A DNA stretch of 64,000 nt from Ollibium composti (GCF_004801285.1 NZ_SSNY01000016.1:18841-82840); one strand, 5' to 3'. Counted from the stretch's first letter, positions 49,333-58,078 are shown. The notes: generated by a model from the letters alone, not told the origin. Translations and numbers: made by a program.

Positions 49333-50586
49333 ATGCCCGCCTTCAAGTCCGATTTCCTGCGCATCCTGTCCGAGCGCGGCTTCATCCACCAGATTTCGGA
49401 TGAAACCGGCCTCGACGACCTCCTCGCAAAGGAAACCGTGACGGCCTATATCGGTTTCGATCCGACGGCGCCCAGCCTGCACGCCGGCGGCCTGATCCAG
49501 ATCATGATGCTGCACTGGCTGCAGCAGACCGGCCACCGGCCGATCTCGCTTATGGGCGGCGGTACCGGCATGGTCGGCGACCCGTCCTTCAAGGACGAGG
49601 CGCGGCAACTGATGACCGTCGAGACCATCGCGGCCAACATCGCCGGCATCAGACGAGTCTTCTCCAACTACCTGACCTATGGCGACGGGCCAAAGGACGC
49701 CCTGATGATCAACAACGCCGACTGGCTGACGTCAATCAACTACCTGGAGTTCCTGCGCGACGTCGGCCGTCACTTCTCGGTCAACCGCATGCTCTCCTTC
49801 GACAGCGTGAAGATGCGGCTGGAGCGCGAGCAATCGCTGTCCTTCCTCGAATTCAACTACATGATCCTGCAGGCCTACGACTTCGTCGAACTGAACAAGC
49901 GCACCGACTGCCGCCTGCAGATGGGCGGCTCGGACCAGTGGGGCAACATCGTCAACGGCATCGACCTCGGCCATCGCATGGGCACGCCGCAGCTTTTCGC
50001 GCTGACCTCGCCGCTGCTCACCACCGCCTCCGGCGCCAAGATGGGCAAGTCGCTCAGCGGCGCGATCTGGCTCAACCCGGACATGCTGTCGGCCTACGAT
50101 TTCTGGCAATACTGGCGCAACACCGAGGACGCCGACGTCGGCCGCTTCCTGAAACTCTACACGACCCTGCCGCTTGATGAGGTAGCGCGGCTGGCGGCGC
50201 TCGGCGGCGCCGAGATCAACGAGGCCAAGAAGGTGCTGGCGACCGAGATCACCGCCATGCTGCATGGAAGGCAGGCCGCGGAGCAGGCCGCGGAGACGGC
50301 GCGCAAGACCTTCGAGGACGGCGTGACCGCCGACAGCCTGCCCTCGGTCGAGGTGCCACGCGCCGAACTGGAGGCCGGCATCGGCATCCTTGCCTTGTTC
50401 GTGAAGGCCGGGCTCGCCGGCTCGAACGGCGAGGCGCGCCGGCATGTGCAGGGCGGCGCGGTGCGGCTAAACGACGAGCCGGTTTCGGACGACCGGCGCG
50501 CCGTGACGCTTCAGGACCTGAGTCCGGAAGGCGCGCTAAAGCTCTCATTAGGCAAGAAAAAACACATTCTGGTCAGGGTGGTGTAG
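49333..50586 (+). CDS. tyrS: Tyrosyl-tRNA synthetase
   Basis: A 417-residue class I synthetase. The HIGH-like motif is in PTAPSLHAGGLIQ near 39-51, the KMSKS-like loop reads KMGKSLSGAIWL near 236-247, and a C-terminal S4 domain (GEARRHVQGGAVRLNDEPVS) binds tRNA. Complete in length. Confidence 0.97.
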   Translation: MPAFKSDFLRILSERGFIHQISDETGLDDLLAKETVTAYIGFDPTAPSLHAGGLIQIMMLHWLQQTGHRPISLMGGGTGMVGDPSFKDEARQLMTVETIAANIAGIRRVFSNYLTYGDGPKDALMINNADWLTSINYLEFLRDVGRHFSVNRMLSFDSVKMRLEREQSLSFLEFNYMILQAYDFVELNKRTDCRLQMGGSDQWGNIVNGIDLGHRMGTPQLFALTSPLLTTASGAKMGKSLSGAIWLNPDMLSAYDFWQYWRNTEDADVGRFLKLYTTLPLDEVARLAALGGAEINEAKKVLATEITAMLHGRQAAEQAAETARKTFEDGVTADSLPSVEVPRAELEAGIGILALFVKAGLAGSNGEARRHVQGGAVRLNDEPVSDDRRAVTLQDLSPEGALKLSLGKKKHILVRVV

Positions 50587-50594
50587 GAGCTGCT

Positions 50595-50722
50595 CTCCTC
50601 TCCCCGTTCACGGGGAGAGGATGCCGGCAGGCAGGTGAGGGGCGGCGCCTGCCTCGCGAAGGTTTACGCCGCCCCTCATCCGTCACTTCGTGACACCTTC
50701 TCCCCGTAAACGGGGAGAAGGA
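50595..50722. repeat. Intergenic palindromic repeat (CTTCTCCCC family)
   Basis: Contains CTCCCCGTTCACGGGGAG and CTCCCCGTAAACGGGGAG hairpins with GTCACTTCGTGAC between them; it is a second copy of the element at 17401-17542. It lies between the convergent tyrS and AsmA-like genes. Confidence 0.85.
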
Positions 50723-50733
50723 AGCCTGGCCCC

Positions 50734-53700
50734 TCACCTAAACTCGAAAATCGACCGGAAGATGCCGGGGGCGATGACGGACAGCGGGTTGACGTCGAGC
50801 ACCGGCCTGTTGGCGTTGCCGCGCAGCCGGAAGGTGACGCCGATCAGGCCGCGGTCGCGGCCATTGCCGAGCAGCGCGCCGACCAGCGGCAATTCGCCGA
50901 AGATGCGGTTCAGGCCATAGATCGGCATGAAGGTGCCGGTCATATCCATGTCGTTGTTCTGATCGTAGAGCGTGCCCTGGAAGGTGGTGCCGATGGTCGG
51001 CCCGCGCAGCAGGCCGTTCTTCAGCTTCAGGTAGCCGGCGCCCTTCTCGACCTCCGAATAGCCACGCTCGAAGCTGACGCGCGAGGTATCGATATTGCCC
51101 TTGACGGCCTGGTTGAGGCTGCGGGTATCGTTGGCCGGCCTGGTCGACACGATGGAGGCGAGCTTCGGCTCATTCACGACGAGGAAATCGCGGGCGTCGA
51201 TCGTTCCCGTCAACGGTCCCTTGCCGCTGCCGGACAAGGCCAGCGCGATCGCCCCGCCCTGCATGTGCTCATAGATGTCGAGGAAACGCAGCACCGCGCC
51301 CGCATCGGCCGACTTCATCGACAGCGACCGGCCCTGCCCGCCCGTATCGCTGACGGTGAACGCGGCTCCCGCGCTCGTCGTCGCATTCGCCTGCAGGCCG
51401 GCCGCCTTGCCGGCGGCGGTGCTGTAGCTCAGCGTCAGGTTGGACAGCTTCTCGTCGTGGAAGCCGGTCAGCGAACCGACATTGGCGCTCACGGTAATGG
51501 GGTCCGAGCCGGCGCCGGTGCTCGCGGTGCCGCTGTCGGACATGAACTGCTTGATCAGCGGGCGCGCATCCAGCGCATCGCCGTCGATGCTGACCGCATA
51601 GCCCTTGGCCGAATGCTTGACCGAAACGGCGACGTCGTCGCCGCGGTTGAGCCGCACGCGGTCGAAATCGGCCGAGACGAGGTGACCGCCGCTAAGCACG
51701 ACCTTGCCGTCCAACTGGAAGGATTTGCCGGACAGGTCGAAGTCCGACAGCGTGGTGGTGGCGCCGGTGTCCTTCATCGTGAAGGTCACGTCGGCGGGCA
51801 CGGACGCGCCCTTGCTCCAGCCGGCCCAGGGAATCATCAGTTTGGCGGCCGTCAGGTCGGCCGAGACGGCCTGGCTGCCGTCGTCGTTCTTGTCCAGCGC
51901 GACCTTCACCGTGCCGGAAAGCAGCGTGGAAAGGCCGGGCATGACGGCGTTGCGGGTCTTGTCGTCGATCACCAGCAGGACCTTGCGGCTGCGCGGCGGC
52001 CCACTGTCTTCCAGTGGCTCGGTGATGTCGATCTCGGCCGGGATGCCGTTCAGCTTCGCATCGGCCTCGACCAGCGCCTTGTCGGGATCGACGACGATGG
52101 TGCCGTCGGCTTCCGTCACCATCTGGCCGTCCACGGGCTTGGCCAGCGCGAGGTCCCGATAGTCGAGCGACACCAGGAAGCCCAACTTGCTGGTGTCGAC
52201 GCCGTGCTGCAGGGGGATATCGGCCTTGACGTTGCCCTTGACCGTGCCGGACAGGTCCTCCGGCATCATGCCGACATGGCGCATGGCGTTGATCGGCTCG
52301 TAGGAGGCGAGTTCGGCGATGGCCGGCGCATCGCCCTCGACGTCGATGTCGAGCGCGCCGACGACGGGCGGCTCGTTGGCGTTGCGCACCTTGAGGATGC
52401 CGTTGGAGGCGGCGACGACACGGCCGCTCGGCATGTAGACGCTGCCCGAATCCAGTGTGATGTCGACGCTGTTGCCATGGAACTCGACCGCGCCGACGGC
52501 ATCGCGCACGGGCGGGATCGTGCCGGCGGTGTCGAAGCGGGAGCCGTCGATGCGAAAACGCCCGAACACCTCGTCGGGTCCGAGCGGCACGCCATTGCCG
52601 GCGCGGCCCGGCGCGACGTGATATTGCACGTTGCCGTCGACCACCCGGCCGCCGAACAGGTTCTGCAGCACCCAGGTGCGGGCACCATGGGCGGAGAACC
52701 ATGGCCAGAGCTGCTTGACGTGCGAGACCGGCATGTCGTGCACGCTGAGATCCAGCGACACGCCGGGCGCCTCGCCGGCGACGAAGGCGACGGCGGCATC
52801 GCCGCGCACTTCGCCGACCGGGCCGGAGCGCAGCGCGATGGTGTCGGCGACCAGCTTGCGGCTTTCGATCCGGTACTCGCCGGCGACGCGGGCAAGGAAA
52901 GCGAGCGCCGGTTCGGGCGAATCCTCCGGCGCCAAAGTCGAGCCGTCGCTGGTGAAATCGTAGCGGTAGGACGGCTCTTCCCCGCCGGTCGCGGTATCCC
53001 TCGGCTTAGGTCCGATCGAGCCAACGAAATTGTATGTCGAGCGCCAGGTCTTCACCAGCAAACGGTCGATCGAGATCTTGTTGGTGCCCGATATCAGGCT
53101 GCCGTCGAGCGAGATGTCGCCGTCGATCACGCCGTGCTTGCCCAGGTCCAGCGCGCCGTCGGCGAGCGACAGCGAGGCCGCCAGACGGGAATCGGCGTCA
53201 TCGCTGCCTTCTGAACCGGTCAGGTGCAGGGCAAGCTCGCCCAGCCTGCCGCCGGACATGGCCTTGTCCTGCGTGCGGCCTGCCGGCGGCGCCAAGGTGA
53301 CGTCCAGGCTCAGGTCGTCGATATGGGACGTGGCCGGATCGCGCATGGCGGCGGCCTTGAGGGCAAGCGCACGGCCGTCGACGGCCGCTTCGGCGACGAC
53401 GTTCATCTTGCCCGGCCCGCTCTGGGAGACGATAGCGGAGGCGACATGGACGGTCTGCACGCCCGCCCCGGCCGGCAAGGCGAACTCGACATCAGTCAGC
53501 CCGATCTCGCGCAGGGAGTCCCGGCGAACGGCGCCGAGCGCTTCGCGCACCGCGTCGAACACGGCGGCCGACACCTTGTCCGGATCGAGCAACCCGTCGG
53601 CATTGCGCAAATGCGCGGCCCAGTCGCCATCGCCCGCAGGCATGGCGTCGAGCGAGATATGCGCGTCGGCTATGCGTGCACTGGTCAGGTGCACCTCCCC

Positions 53701-54129
53701 CGACAGCAGGGGAAGGAAGCGGACGCCGAAGCGCATGGAAGCGGCGTCGACCATCGGCTTCCCATCGGCAGTCTTCAGGCTGACGTCGCCGACCTCGAGC
53801 GCCAGGAAGCTGGAACCGTCCAGCGTGATGCGCGCAGGCCCAAGCGCCATGTTCACGTCGATGCCGGCAAGGTCCTCGATGGCTTTCTCAGCCGTCGCGC
53901 GCAATCGCTCGGAGCCGATGCCTGAGGCGCCGATAACGTAGACGGCGAGCGCCACGACGACGGCCAGCATGACCGCGCCGAAGGCGATCCTGGCCAGGAT
54001 GCGGAACCCACGGCCTATCGCCGCCTGCCCGAGCGGAGGCACCATGCATGCCGACGGCATGGCGCCAAGGTCGGTTATCTCATGGCGCCGGAACCTGATC
54101 TTTTCGTGCCGTGGCAGCTCCTGATCCAC
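50734..54129 (-). CDS. AsmA/YhdP-like large envelope protein (DUF3971)
   Basis: A 1,131-residue protein with one N-terminal membrane span (about 43-68, ILARIAFGAVMLAVVVALAVYVIG in part) and a long repetitive beta-rich periplasmic region. Features include LTSARIADAHISLDAMPAGDG early on, WFSAHGARTWVLQNLFGGRV near 495 (typical of the DUF3971/AsmA2 group), and a C-terminal GTFMPIYGLNRIFGELPLVGALL, as in YhdP. YhdP-like proteins form long channels that carry phospholipids to the outer membrane. The start is GTG with GGAAGA upstream. Confidence 0.85.
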   Translation of the reverse strand: MDQELPRHEKIRFRRHEITDLGAMPSACMVPPLGQAAIGRGFRILARIAFGAVMLAVVVALAVYVIGASGIGSERLRATAEKAIEDLAGIDVNMALGPARITLDGSSFLALEVGDVSLKTADGKPMVDAASMRFGVRFLPLLSGEVHLTSARIADAHISLDAMPAGDGDWAAHLRNADGLLDPDKVSAAVFDAVREALGAVRRDSLREIGLTDVEFALPAGAGVQTVHVASAIVSQSGPGKMNVVAEAAVDGRALALKAAAMRDPATSHIDDLSLDVTLAPPAGRTQDKAMSGGRLGELALHLTGSEGSDDADSRLAASLSLADGALDLGKHGVIDGDISLDGSLISGTNKISIDRLLVKTWRSTYNFVGSIGPKPRDTATGGEEPSYRYDFTSDGSTLAPEDSPEPALAFLARVAGEYRIESRKLVADTIALRSGPVGEVRGDAAVAFVAGEAPGVSLDLSVHDMPVSHVKQLWPWFSAHGARTWVLQNLFGGRVVDGNVQYHVAPGRAGNGVPLGPDEVFGRFRIDGSRFDTAGTIPPVRDAVGAVEFHGNSVDITLDSGSVYMPSGRVVAASNGILKVRNANEPPVVGALDIDVEGDAPAIAELASYEPINAMRHVGMMPEDLSGTVKGNVKADIPLQHGVDTSKLGFLVSLDYRDLALAKPVDGQMVTEADGTIVVDPDKALVEADAKLNGIPAEIDITEPLEDSGPPRSRKVLLVIDDKTRNAVMPGLSTLLSGTVKVALDKNDDGSQAVSADLTAAKLMIPWAGWSKGASVPADVTFTMKDTGATTTLSDFDLSGKSFQLDGKVVLSGGHLVSADFDRVRLNRGDDVAVSVKHSAKGYAVSIDGDALDARPLIKQFMSDSGTASTGAGSDPITVSANVGSLTGFHDEKLSNLTLSYSTAAGKAAGLQANATTSAGAAFTVSDTGGQGRSLSMKSADAGAVLRFLDIYEHMQGGAIALALSGSGKGPLTGTIDARDFLVVNEPKLASIVSTRPANDTRSLNQAVKGNIDTSRVSFERGYSEVEKGAGYLKLKNGLLRGPTIGTTFQGTLYDQNNDMDMTGTFMPIYGLNRIFGELPLVGALLGNGRDRGLIGVTFRLRGNANRPVLDVNPLSVIAPGIFRSIFEFR

Positions 54130-54241
54130 GCAATCTTCCGTTTTGCGAACTCGATCGTGGACGAATCCCCGTTCGACACTATATCGGTGGCGCCATGCCC
54201 CGTAACCTTAAAGTCCAGTAACCTCAAACAAGGCTCCCGGC

Positions 54242-54715
54242 ATGGCTGATCTCGACGTGGGCGACATGGCGCCCGATTTCGATCTTCCGCGCGACGGCGG
54301 TGGCTCGCTGCGGCTTTCCGGCTTCCGCGGCAGGCCCGTCGTCCTCTACTTCTACCCGCAGGACGACACGACAAGCTGCACCGCCGAATCGATCGACTTT
54401 TCGCGGCTCAGGCCGGAATTCGAGAAGGCCGGCGCGGCGGTCATCGGCCTCTCCCCCGACAGCACCAAGAAACATGACAAATTCAAGGCCAAGCACGGCC
54501 TCGGCGTTGATCTGGTGGCCGACGAGGAGCGAAAAGTCATCGAAGCCTACGGCCTGTGGGTCGAAAAGCAGATGTACGGCCGCCGCTACATGGGCGTCGA
54601 ACGCACAACCTTCCTGATCGGGAAGGACGGCCGCATCGCCCGGGTCTGGCGAAAGGTGCGGGTGAAGGGCCATGCGGAAGCCGTCCTGGAAGCGGTGAGA
54701 AGCCTGCTCTCCTGA
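54242..54715 (+). CDS. bcp: Peroxiredoxin, Bcp/PrxQ type
   Basis: A 157-residue thiol peroxidase. The peroxidatic Cys is in DDTTSCTAESIDF near 45, with the Pro-x3-Thr-x2-Cys type site (FYPQDDTTSC). The resolving Cys five residues on, usual in many Bcp proteins, is absent (Ile-Asp-Phe there), so it may work as a 1-Cys form. It diverges from the AsmA-like gene. Confidence 0.93.
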   Translation: MADLDVGDMAPDFDLPRDGGGSLRLSGFRGRPVVLYFYPQDDTTSCTAESIDFSRLRPEFEKAGAAVIGLSPDSTKKHDKFKAKHGLGVDLVADEERKVIEAYGLWVEKQMYGRRYMGVERTTFLIGKDGRIARVWRKVRVKGHAEAVLEAVRSLLS

Positions 54716-54831
54716 GCCGGCAGGACCGACACCGGCGCGGCCACCTTCGACGGCCATGCGGAAAAGCTTTGTTAACCCTAACAATGTTTAAATCGGGCTC
54801 GTCGTCGGCATAGCAACAAGAGCCTGCTCCC

Positions 54832-56127
54832 GTGAACGCAACCGGTCAGTCCGCAGTCTTCGGCAAGCGCAAGGAACCGCACACCGTCATCATCGCTCAT
54901 GGCGATGAGATCCGTCACTTCACGGTGCGGCCGTGGATGGCGGCCGTGATCGGCTCGGCCTTCGCCGCCGTCGCGATCGGCTACCTGCTGGCCACCAGCT
55001 ACCTCGTACTGCGCGACGACCTGATCGGCGCGGCCACCGCGCGCCAGGCACGCATGCAGCAGGCCTATGAGGATCGCATCTCGGCGTTGCGCTCGCAGGT
55101 CGACCGCATCACCAGCCGTCAGTTGCTCGACCAGCAGCTGATGGAAACGAAAGTCAGCGAGTTGCTGGAGCGCCAGACGCAACTCAGCCAGCGCCATGGA
55201 CGGCTGGATTCGGTGATCGAACGGGCCGAGAAGGAAGTCGGCGCCAAACTACCCGACGCGGCCCCGGCCCCGCAGCAGAAGCCGGACGTGCGCGCCGAGA
55301 TCGGCGCCCCCGCCGATGGTGGGGCCGCCACCGTCTCGCTGGCCAGCCTCGGCGCGGCCGACACGAAACCGTTCTCGTTGTGGTCGACCCGCACCGACAT
55401 CAAGGCCGACGATTCCTCGGCCGACCGGGCCGACAAACTCTTCGTCGCCATCAACCAGTCGCTGCGCAGCATCGAGAACGAGCAACTGGATCGCGTAAGC
55501 CGGCTGGCCGACACCGCCTACGAGAACGCCGACGCCATCAAGGATGCGCTCGCCAGCGCCGGCCTGCCGGTGGACAGCAACTTCGGCAAGGACGAGACCG
55601 ACGTCGGCGGGCCGCTGATCCCGCTCGACAAGGCCGCGATCTTCGACAGCAAGGTCAAGGAACTGGACGAGGCGCTGGATGCGCTGGACCACCTCAAGTC
55701 CGAAGCGCGGCGCCTGCCGCTGGCCAATCCGGCGCCGGGGCATGTGGTGACCAGCCCGTTCGGCGTGCGCACCGATCCGATCCTCGGCACGGCGGCGCTG
55801 CATTCGGGCATGGACTTTCGCGCCCCGAGGGGCATGCCGGCGCGCACGACGGCTGCAGGCGTGGTGACGCGCGCCGGCTGGGCCGGCGGCTATGGCCGCA
55901 TGGTCGAGATCGACCACGGCAACGGCTTCGCCACACGCTACGGGCATCTCAGCAAGATCCTTGTGGCGGTCGGGCAGAAGCTCAAGGCCGGCGACGAGGT
56001 CGGCGAGACAGGGTCGAGCGGCCGCTCCACCGGCCCGCACCTGCACTACGAGGTGCGCCACAACGGCGAGGCGGTCAATCCGCTGCGCTTCCTCGCCGTC
56101 GGCAAGAAGGTGCAGAAGTACCTCTGA
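54832..56127 (+). CDS. M23-family (LytM) metallopeptidase with membrane anchor and coiled coil
   Basis: A 431-residue protein: one membrane span near 38-60 (MAAVIGSAFAAVAIGYLLAT), a coiled coil at about 70-140 (QAYEDRISALRSQVDRI...), a linker, and a C-terminal M23 domain. Zinc ligands His and Asp are in LHSGMDF near 323-329 and His in GPHLHYEVRH near 402. All catalytic residues are present, so it is probably an active cell-wall hydrolase rather than an EnvC-type activator. The start is GTG. An inverted repeat TTGTTA-ACCC-TAACAA (54769-54784) lies upstream. It is the last chromosomal gene before the prophage junction. Confidence 0.9.
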   Translation: MNATGQSAVFGKRKEPHTVIIAHGDEIRHFTVRPWMAAVIGSAFAAVAIGYLLATSYLVLRDDLIGAATARQARMQQAYEDRISALRSQVDRITSRQLLDQQLMETKVSELLERQTQLSQRHGRLDSVIERAEKEVGAKLPDAAPAPQQKPDVRAEIGAPADGGAATVSLASLGAADTKPFSLWSTRTDIKADDSSADRADKLFVAINQSLRSIENEQLDRVSRLADTAYENADAIKDALASAGLPVDSNFGKDETDVGGPLIPLDKAAIFDSKVKELDEALDALDHLKSEARRLPLANPAPGHVVTSPFGVRTDPILGTAALHSGMDFRAPRGMPARTTAAGVVTRAGWAGGYGRMVEIDHGNGFATRYGHLSKILVAVGQKLKAGDEVGETGSSGRSTGPHLHYEVRHNGEAVNPLRFLAVGKKVQKYL

Positions 56128-56267
56128 TTTCGTCTGCGGTCGGCACGACTTGCAGAACGCACCGCCGGTCGCCGACATCGACACGAATCGGCTTCAGGAA
56201 CTTTGAAACCTGCCGACGAAAAGGTCTGAATTGACGGGATGCGGCTTACGCTAAGCCTTTGAAAGAA

Positions 56268-56316
56268 TGGCGCGAGTGACGGGGCTCGAACCCGCGACCT
56301 CCGGCGTGACAGGCCG
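56268..56316 (-). other. tRNA-Asp(GTC) 3' fragment, likely attachment site
   Basis: Read on the minus strand, 49 bases begin in the anticodon stem (CGGCCTGTCACGCCGG, with anticodon GTC), continue through the T-arm (GGGTTCGAGCCCC) and end with the acceptor strand and CCA. The 5' half (acceptor, D-arm) is missing; the bases before it are unrelated. This is the usual scar of integration into a tRNA 3' end. Confidence 0.85.
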
Positions 56317-56399
56317 AATGGAAAGCGTTTCCTCTCAAGCACTTCAAAGTTTTCCACCGGATTTGATAGGGTGTGGACAAACCGGGAAACTTTGAACCC

Positions 56400-56513
56400 A
56401 TGCGCACCCGCCGCGATGCCCGCTTCATCCTCTGGTGCTGTGTATTTTGGGCAGTGGTGATGCTGGCGGCGCTGCCGTTTGGTGCGATTGCGAGATGGAT
56501 GGGCTGGCTATAA
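56400..56513 (+). CDS. Tiny single-span membrane protein
   Basis: A possible 37-residue protein: a basic N-terminus (MRTRRDARF) and one span (ILWCCVFWAVVMLAALPFGA). It starts 84 bases inside the element. No family is recognised. Phage regions often hold such proteins, but the call rests on hydropathy and the Arg-rich start only. Confidence 0.4.
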   Translation: MRTRRDARFILWCCVFWAVVMLAALPFGAIARWMGWL

Positions 56514-56582
56514 TCCGCTTGCGAACGAAATAGGAACATGCTTGCCTATCCCGCCTGGGGCGACCTTTCAACGGAGGCCGCT

Positions 56583-56831
56583 ATGGCAAGACACAAACGC
56601 ATGAAGCAGATCACCGACATGGAGCGGTTTGCCAAAGACGCCCATGCCATCAGCATTATCTATAGCCAATACGGCTTTGAATTGCAGACGAACGGCTCGC
56701 ATTACAAGGCCGTACGAAAGGCTGAGAATGCGCTATGGGATCTTGTGCGCGAAGTGACCGGCAAGGATGAAATGCCTTGGGCGCGCGGGCCGCTGTACAT
56801 TTCGCCTACTGGCGAGCCGCAGCCGTTCTAA
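56583..56831 (+). CDS. Hypothetical phage-region protein
   Basis: An 82-residue basic protein, MARHKRMKQITDMERFAKD..., ending ARGPLYISPTGEPQPF. GGAGG five bases upstream fixes the start at 56583. No membrane segment or known motif. It is on the opposite strand to the lysis genes. Function unknown. Confidence 0.6.
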   Translation: MARHKRMKQITDMERFAKDAHAISIIYSQYGFELQTNGSHYKAVRKAENALWDLVREVTGKDEMPWARGPLYISPTGEPQPF

Positions 56832-56872
56832 CGCACGATGGGTAAGGCGATCCACGCCAACCAGGCCGCGCG

Positions 56873-57139
56873 CTAGCTGGTTGCAGCGCCGTTCTCTCGA
56901 ACGAACACTCCATCTTCCTTTGCCGCAGCAATGAACGCGTCTCGCGCGGCGTCGGATGCTTTGCGCTGCTTCAGCACGGCCATGATGGCCTGTAGCGCTT
57001 CCCGATGCTTCGCACCACGCTTTTCAGGTCATTTGTGGAGGAGGAAATCGGCGGCCTGTCCGATGCGCGTCATGGTCAGGAAATGACCGGGGGCATCGGT
57101 CTCGACCGTCAGAGGCACGTCAAACTGAACATCGCGCAT
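56873..57139 (-). pseudogene. DUF982 gene with an in-frame TGA
   Basis: Read as one 89-codon frame, this gives MRDVQFDVPLTVETDAPGHF..., AADFLLHK, stop, PEKRGAKHREALQAIMAVL..., DAFIAAAKEDGVFV. It matches the small DUF982 family common in rhizobia along its whole length. Relatives usually have Trp between the LL-x-x and Pro-x-x-Arg segments, so TGG has become TGA at codon 37 (57029-57031). The frame on both sides is intact. Confidence 0.75.
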
Positions 57140-57198
57140 AGGCGTACTCGCTACTGAGGCGACTCGAACGGCGGTAGAGGAGATTCGTTCCAAACGAA

Positions 57199-57232
57199 AA
57201 GGCTCGCCCAAGGTGTCCGGAGGGCGAGCCTT
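57199..57232. terminator. Hairpin, probable bidirectional terminator
   Basis: The arms AAGGCTCGCCC / GGGCGAGCCTT are perfect over 11 bp with a 12-base loop, flanked by AAAA on the left, giving TTTT on the minus strand. It lies just upstream of the DUF982 pseudogene. Confidence 0.65.
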
Positions 57233-57309
57233 GCTCCAATGCTGCGAAGGGGAGGCTGGCACGGGAGCAAGCCAACAACCACCAGATCGAAGATTTGTTC
57301 CTGAAACGC

Positions 57310-57340
57310 AAAAAGCCCGCCCCGGCGAACCGGAGCGGGC
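57310..57340 (-). terminator. Rho-independent terminator of the lysis cassette
   Basis: On the minus strand GCCCGCTCCGG / CCGGGGCGGGC with a TTCG loop is followed by TTTTT. It comes about 30 bases after the holin-like gene, so it ends the phage late transcript. Confidence 0.85.
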
Positions 57341-57369
57341 GAACCTGTGCAGAAATTGCACGAGTTAGG

Positions 57370-57645
57370 TTAGGGCGCAAAGCCACCCTTGATCATGAAG
57401 CCGACGACGGCGACGACGATCCCCGTTACGACCATCCACATGATGCGCGACAGGCCTTCGGAGATTTTGTCGACCTTCTTGCCAACAGCGTCGATCTTGT
57501 CGTCCATTCGCTTCCACCGTTCATCATGACGCGCTGAATCGATATCGCGCTGCGTTCGCCACGCCTCCAGCGTCGTAAGCCGCTGGCCGTTTGCCGCGAT
57601 GCCTTGCTCAAGGGCAACCACGCGCCCGCGCAGATCGGTTTCCAT
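57370..57645 (-). CDS. XhlA-like holin/haemolysin-type phage membrane protein
   Basis: A 91-residue protein: an N-terminal coiled coil (RVVALEQGIAANGQRLTTLE, then ERWKRMDDKIDAVGKKVDKI) and one C-terminal span (MWMVVTGIVVAVVGFMI). This matches the XhlA/BhlA style, in which such proteins act with a holin or as one to release the endolysin. It is last in the minus-strand lysis group. METDLRG at 57645 is the likely start, with AAAGG upstream. Confidence 0.75.
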   Translation of the reverse strand: METDLRGRVVALEQGIAANGQRLTTLEAWRTQRDIDSARHDERWKRMDDKIDAVGKKVDKISEGLSRIMWMVVTGIVVAVVGFMIKGGFAP

Positions 57646-57705
57646 GTCCGCTGCCTTTTCCAATCGTCCAGCCCCTGTCCTAATGCTGCATGCTGATGGT
57701 TGCCA

Positions 57706-57918
57706 CTATTTCCAGCATCCGGCATTTCTGCCGTGCCGGTTGTGAGAGGCGATGTCCTGCCCGGCCGACACGTCATTGCCCGCCAGGTAGACCGCCGTCG
57801 TGGGTTTGACCGTGATCCTCTGCCAGCCGGCGCAGCTCGGCGGCGCAGTCGTCTGGCATCCCGCCAAGCTCAACGCACAGAGCGCCAGGATTGAGAGCTT
57901 CGACAGCCTCGTTTTCAT
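57706..57918 (-). CDS. Rz1-like outer-membrane spanin lipoprotein
   Basis: A 70-residue lipoprotein: signal LSKLSILALCALSLAGC ends in the lipobox LAGC at Cys21, and the short mature part is rich in Pro, Thr and Ser at first (QTTAPPSCAGW). It starts inside the Rz-like gene in another frame and extends past its end, the typical Rz/Rz1 overlap. Rz1 sits in the outer membrane and joins Rz to fuse the membranes at lysis. Confidence 0.75.
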   Translation of the reverse strand: MKTRLSKLSILALCALSLAGCQTTAPPSCAGWQRITVKPTTAVYLAGNDVSAGQDIASHNRHGRNAGCWK

Positions 57919-58078
57919 CGGTTCGATCCTTGTAGGCTTGGGTGACAGCTTCCAGCGCGGCCACAGCGGCTTGCTGGCGGCCGGCGTGAGCGCCGTAGAG
58001 ATAGGCAGGGCCAGAGGCGACAAGCGCGCCCAGTGCCGCCCCTGCCCCGACCTTGAGCCAGTCCAGAAGGCCGAACAT
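57773..58078 (-). CDS. Rz-like inner-membrane spanin
   Basis: A 101-residue protein with one N-terminal span (GAGAALGALVASGPAYLYGA near 10-29), then a helical periplasmic part (QQAAVAALEAVTQAYKDRT) with one or two cysteines (ALCVELG, DDCAAELRR). It overlaps the Rz1-like gene in a different frame. The ATG at 58078 overlaps the upstream stop (TGATG). Confidence 0.75.
   Translation of the reverse strand: MFGLLDWLKVGAGAALGALVASGPAYLYGAHAGRQQAAVAALEAVTQAYKDRTDENEAVEALNPGALCVELGGMPDDCAAELRRLAEDHGQTHDGGLPGGQ

Noticed and set aside
54769..54795. CtrA box upstream of the M23 peptidase
   Set aside because: The spacing between TTAA-like halves does not fit TTAA-N7-TTAA. Only the TTGTTA/TAACAA inverted repeat is kept as an observation.
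56268..56316. Functional tRNA gene
   Set aside because: Only the 3' half is present; the acceptor 5' strand and D-arm are missing, so no cloverleaf can form.
57029..57361. 110-codon minus-strand frame as a real protein
   Set aside because: Its first 74 codons cross terminator hairpins and look non-coding; only the last 36 codons belong to the DUF982 frame.
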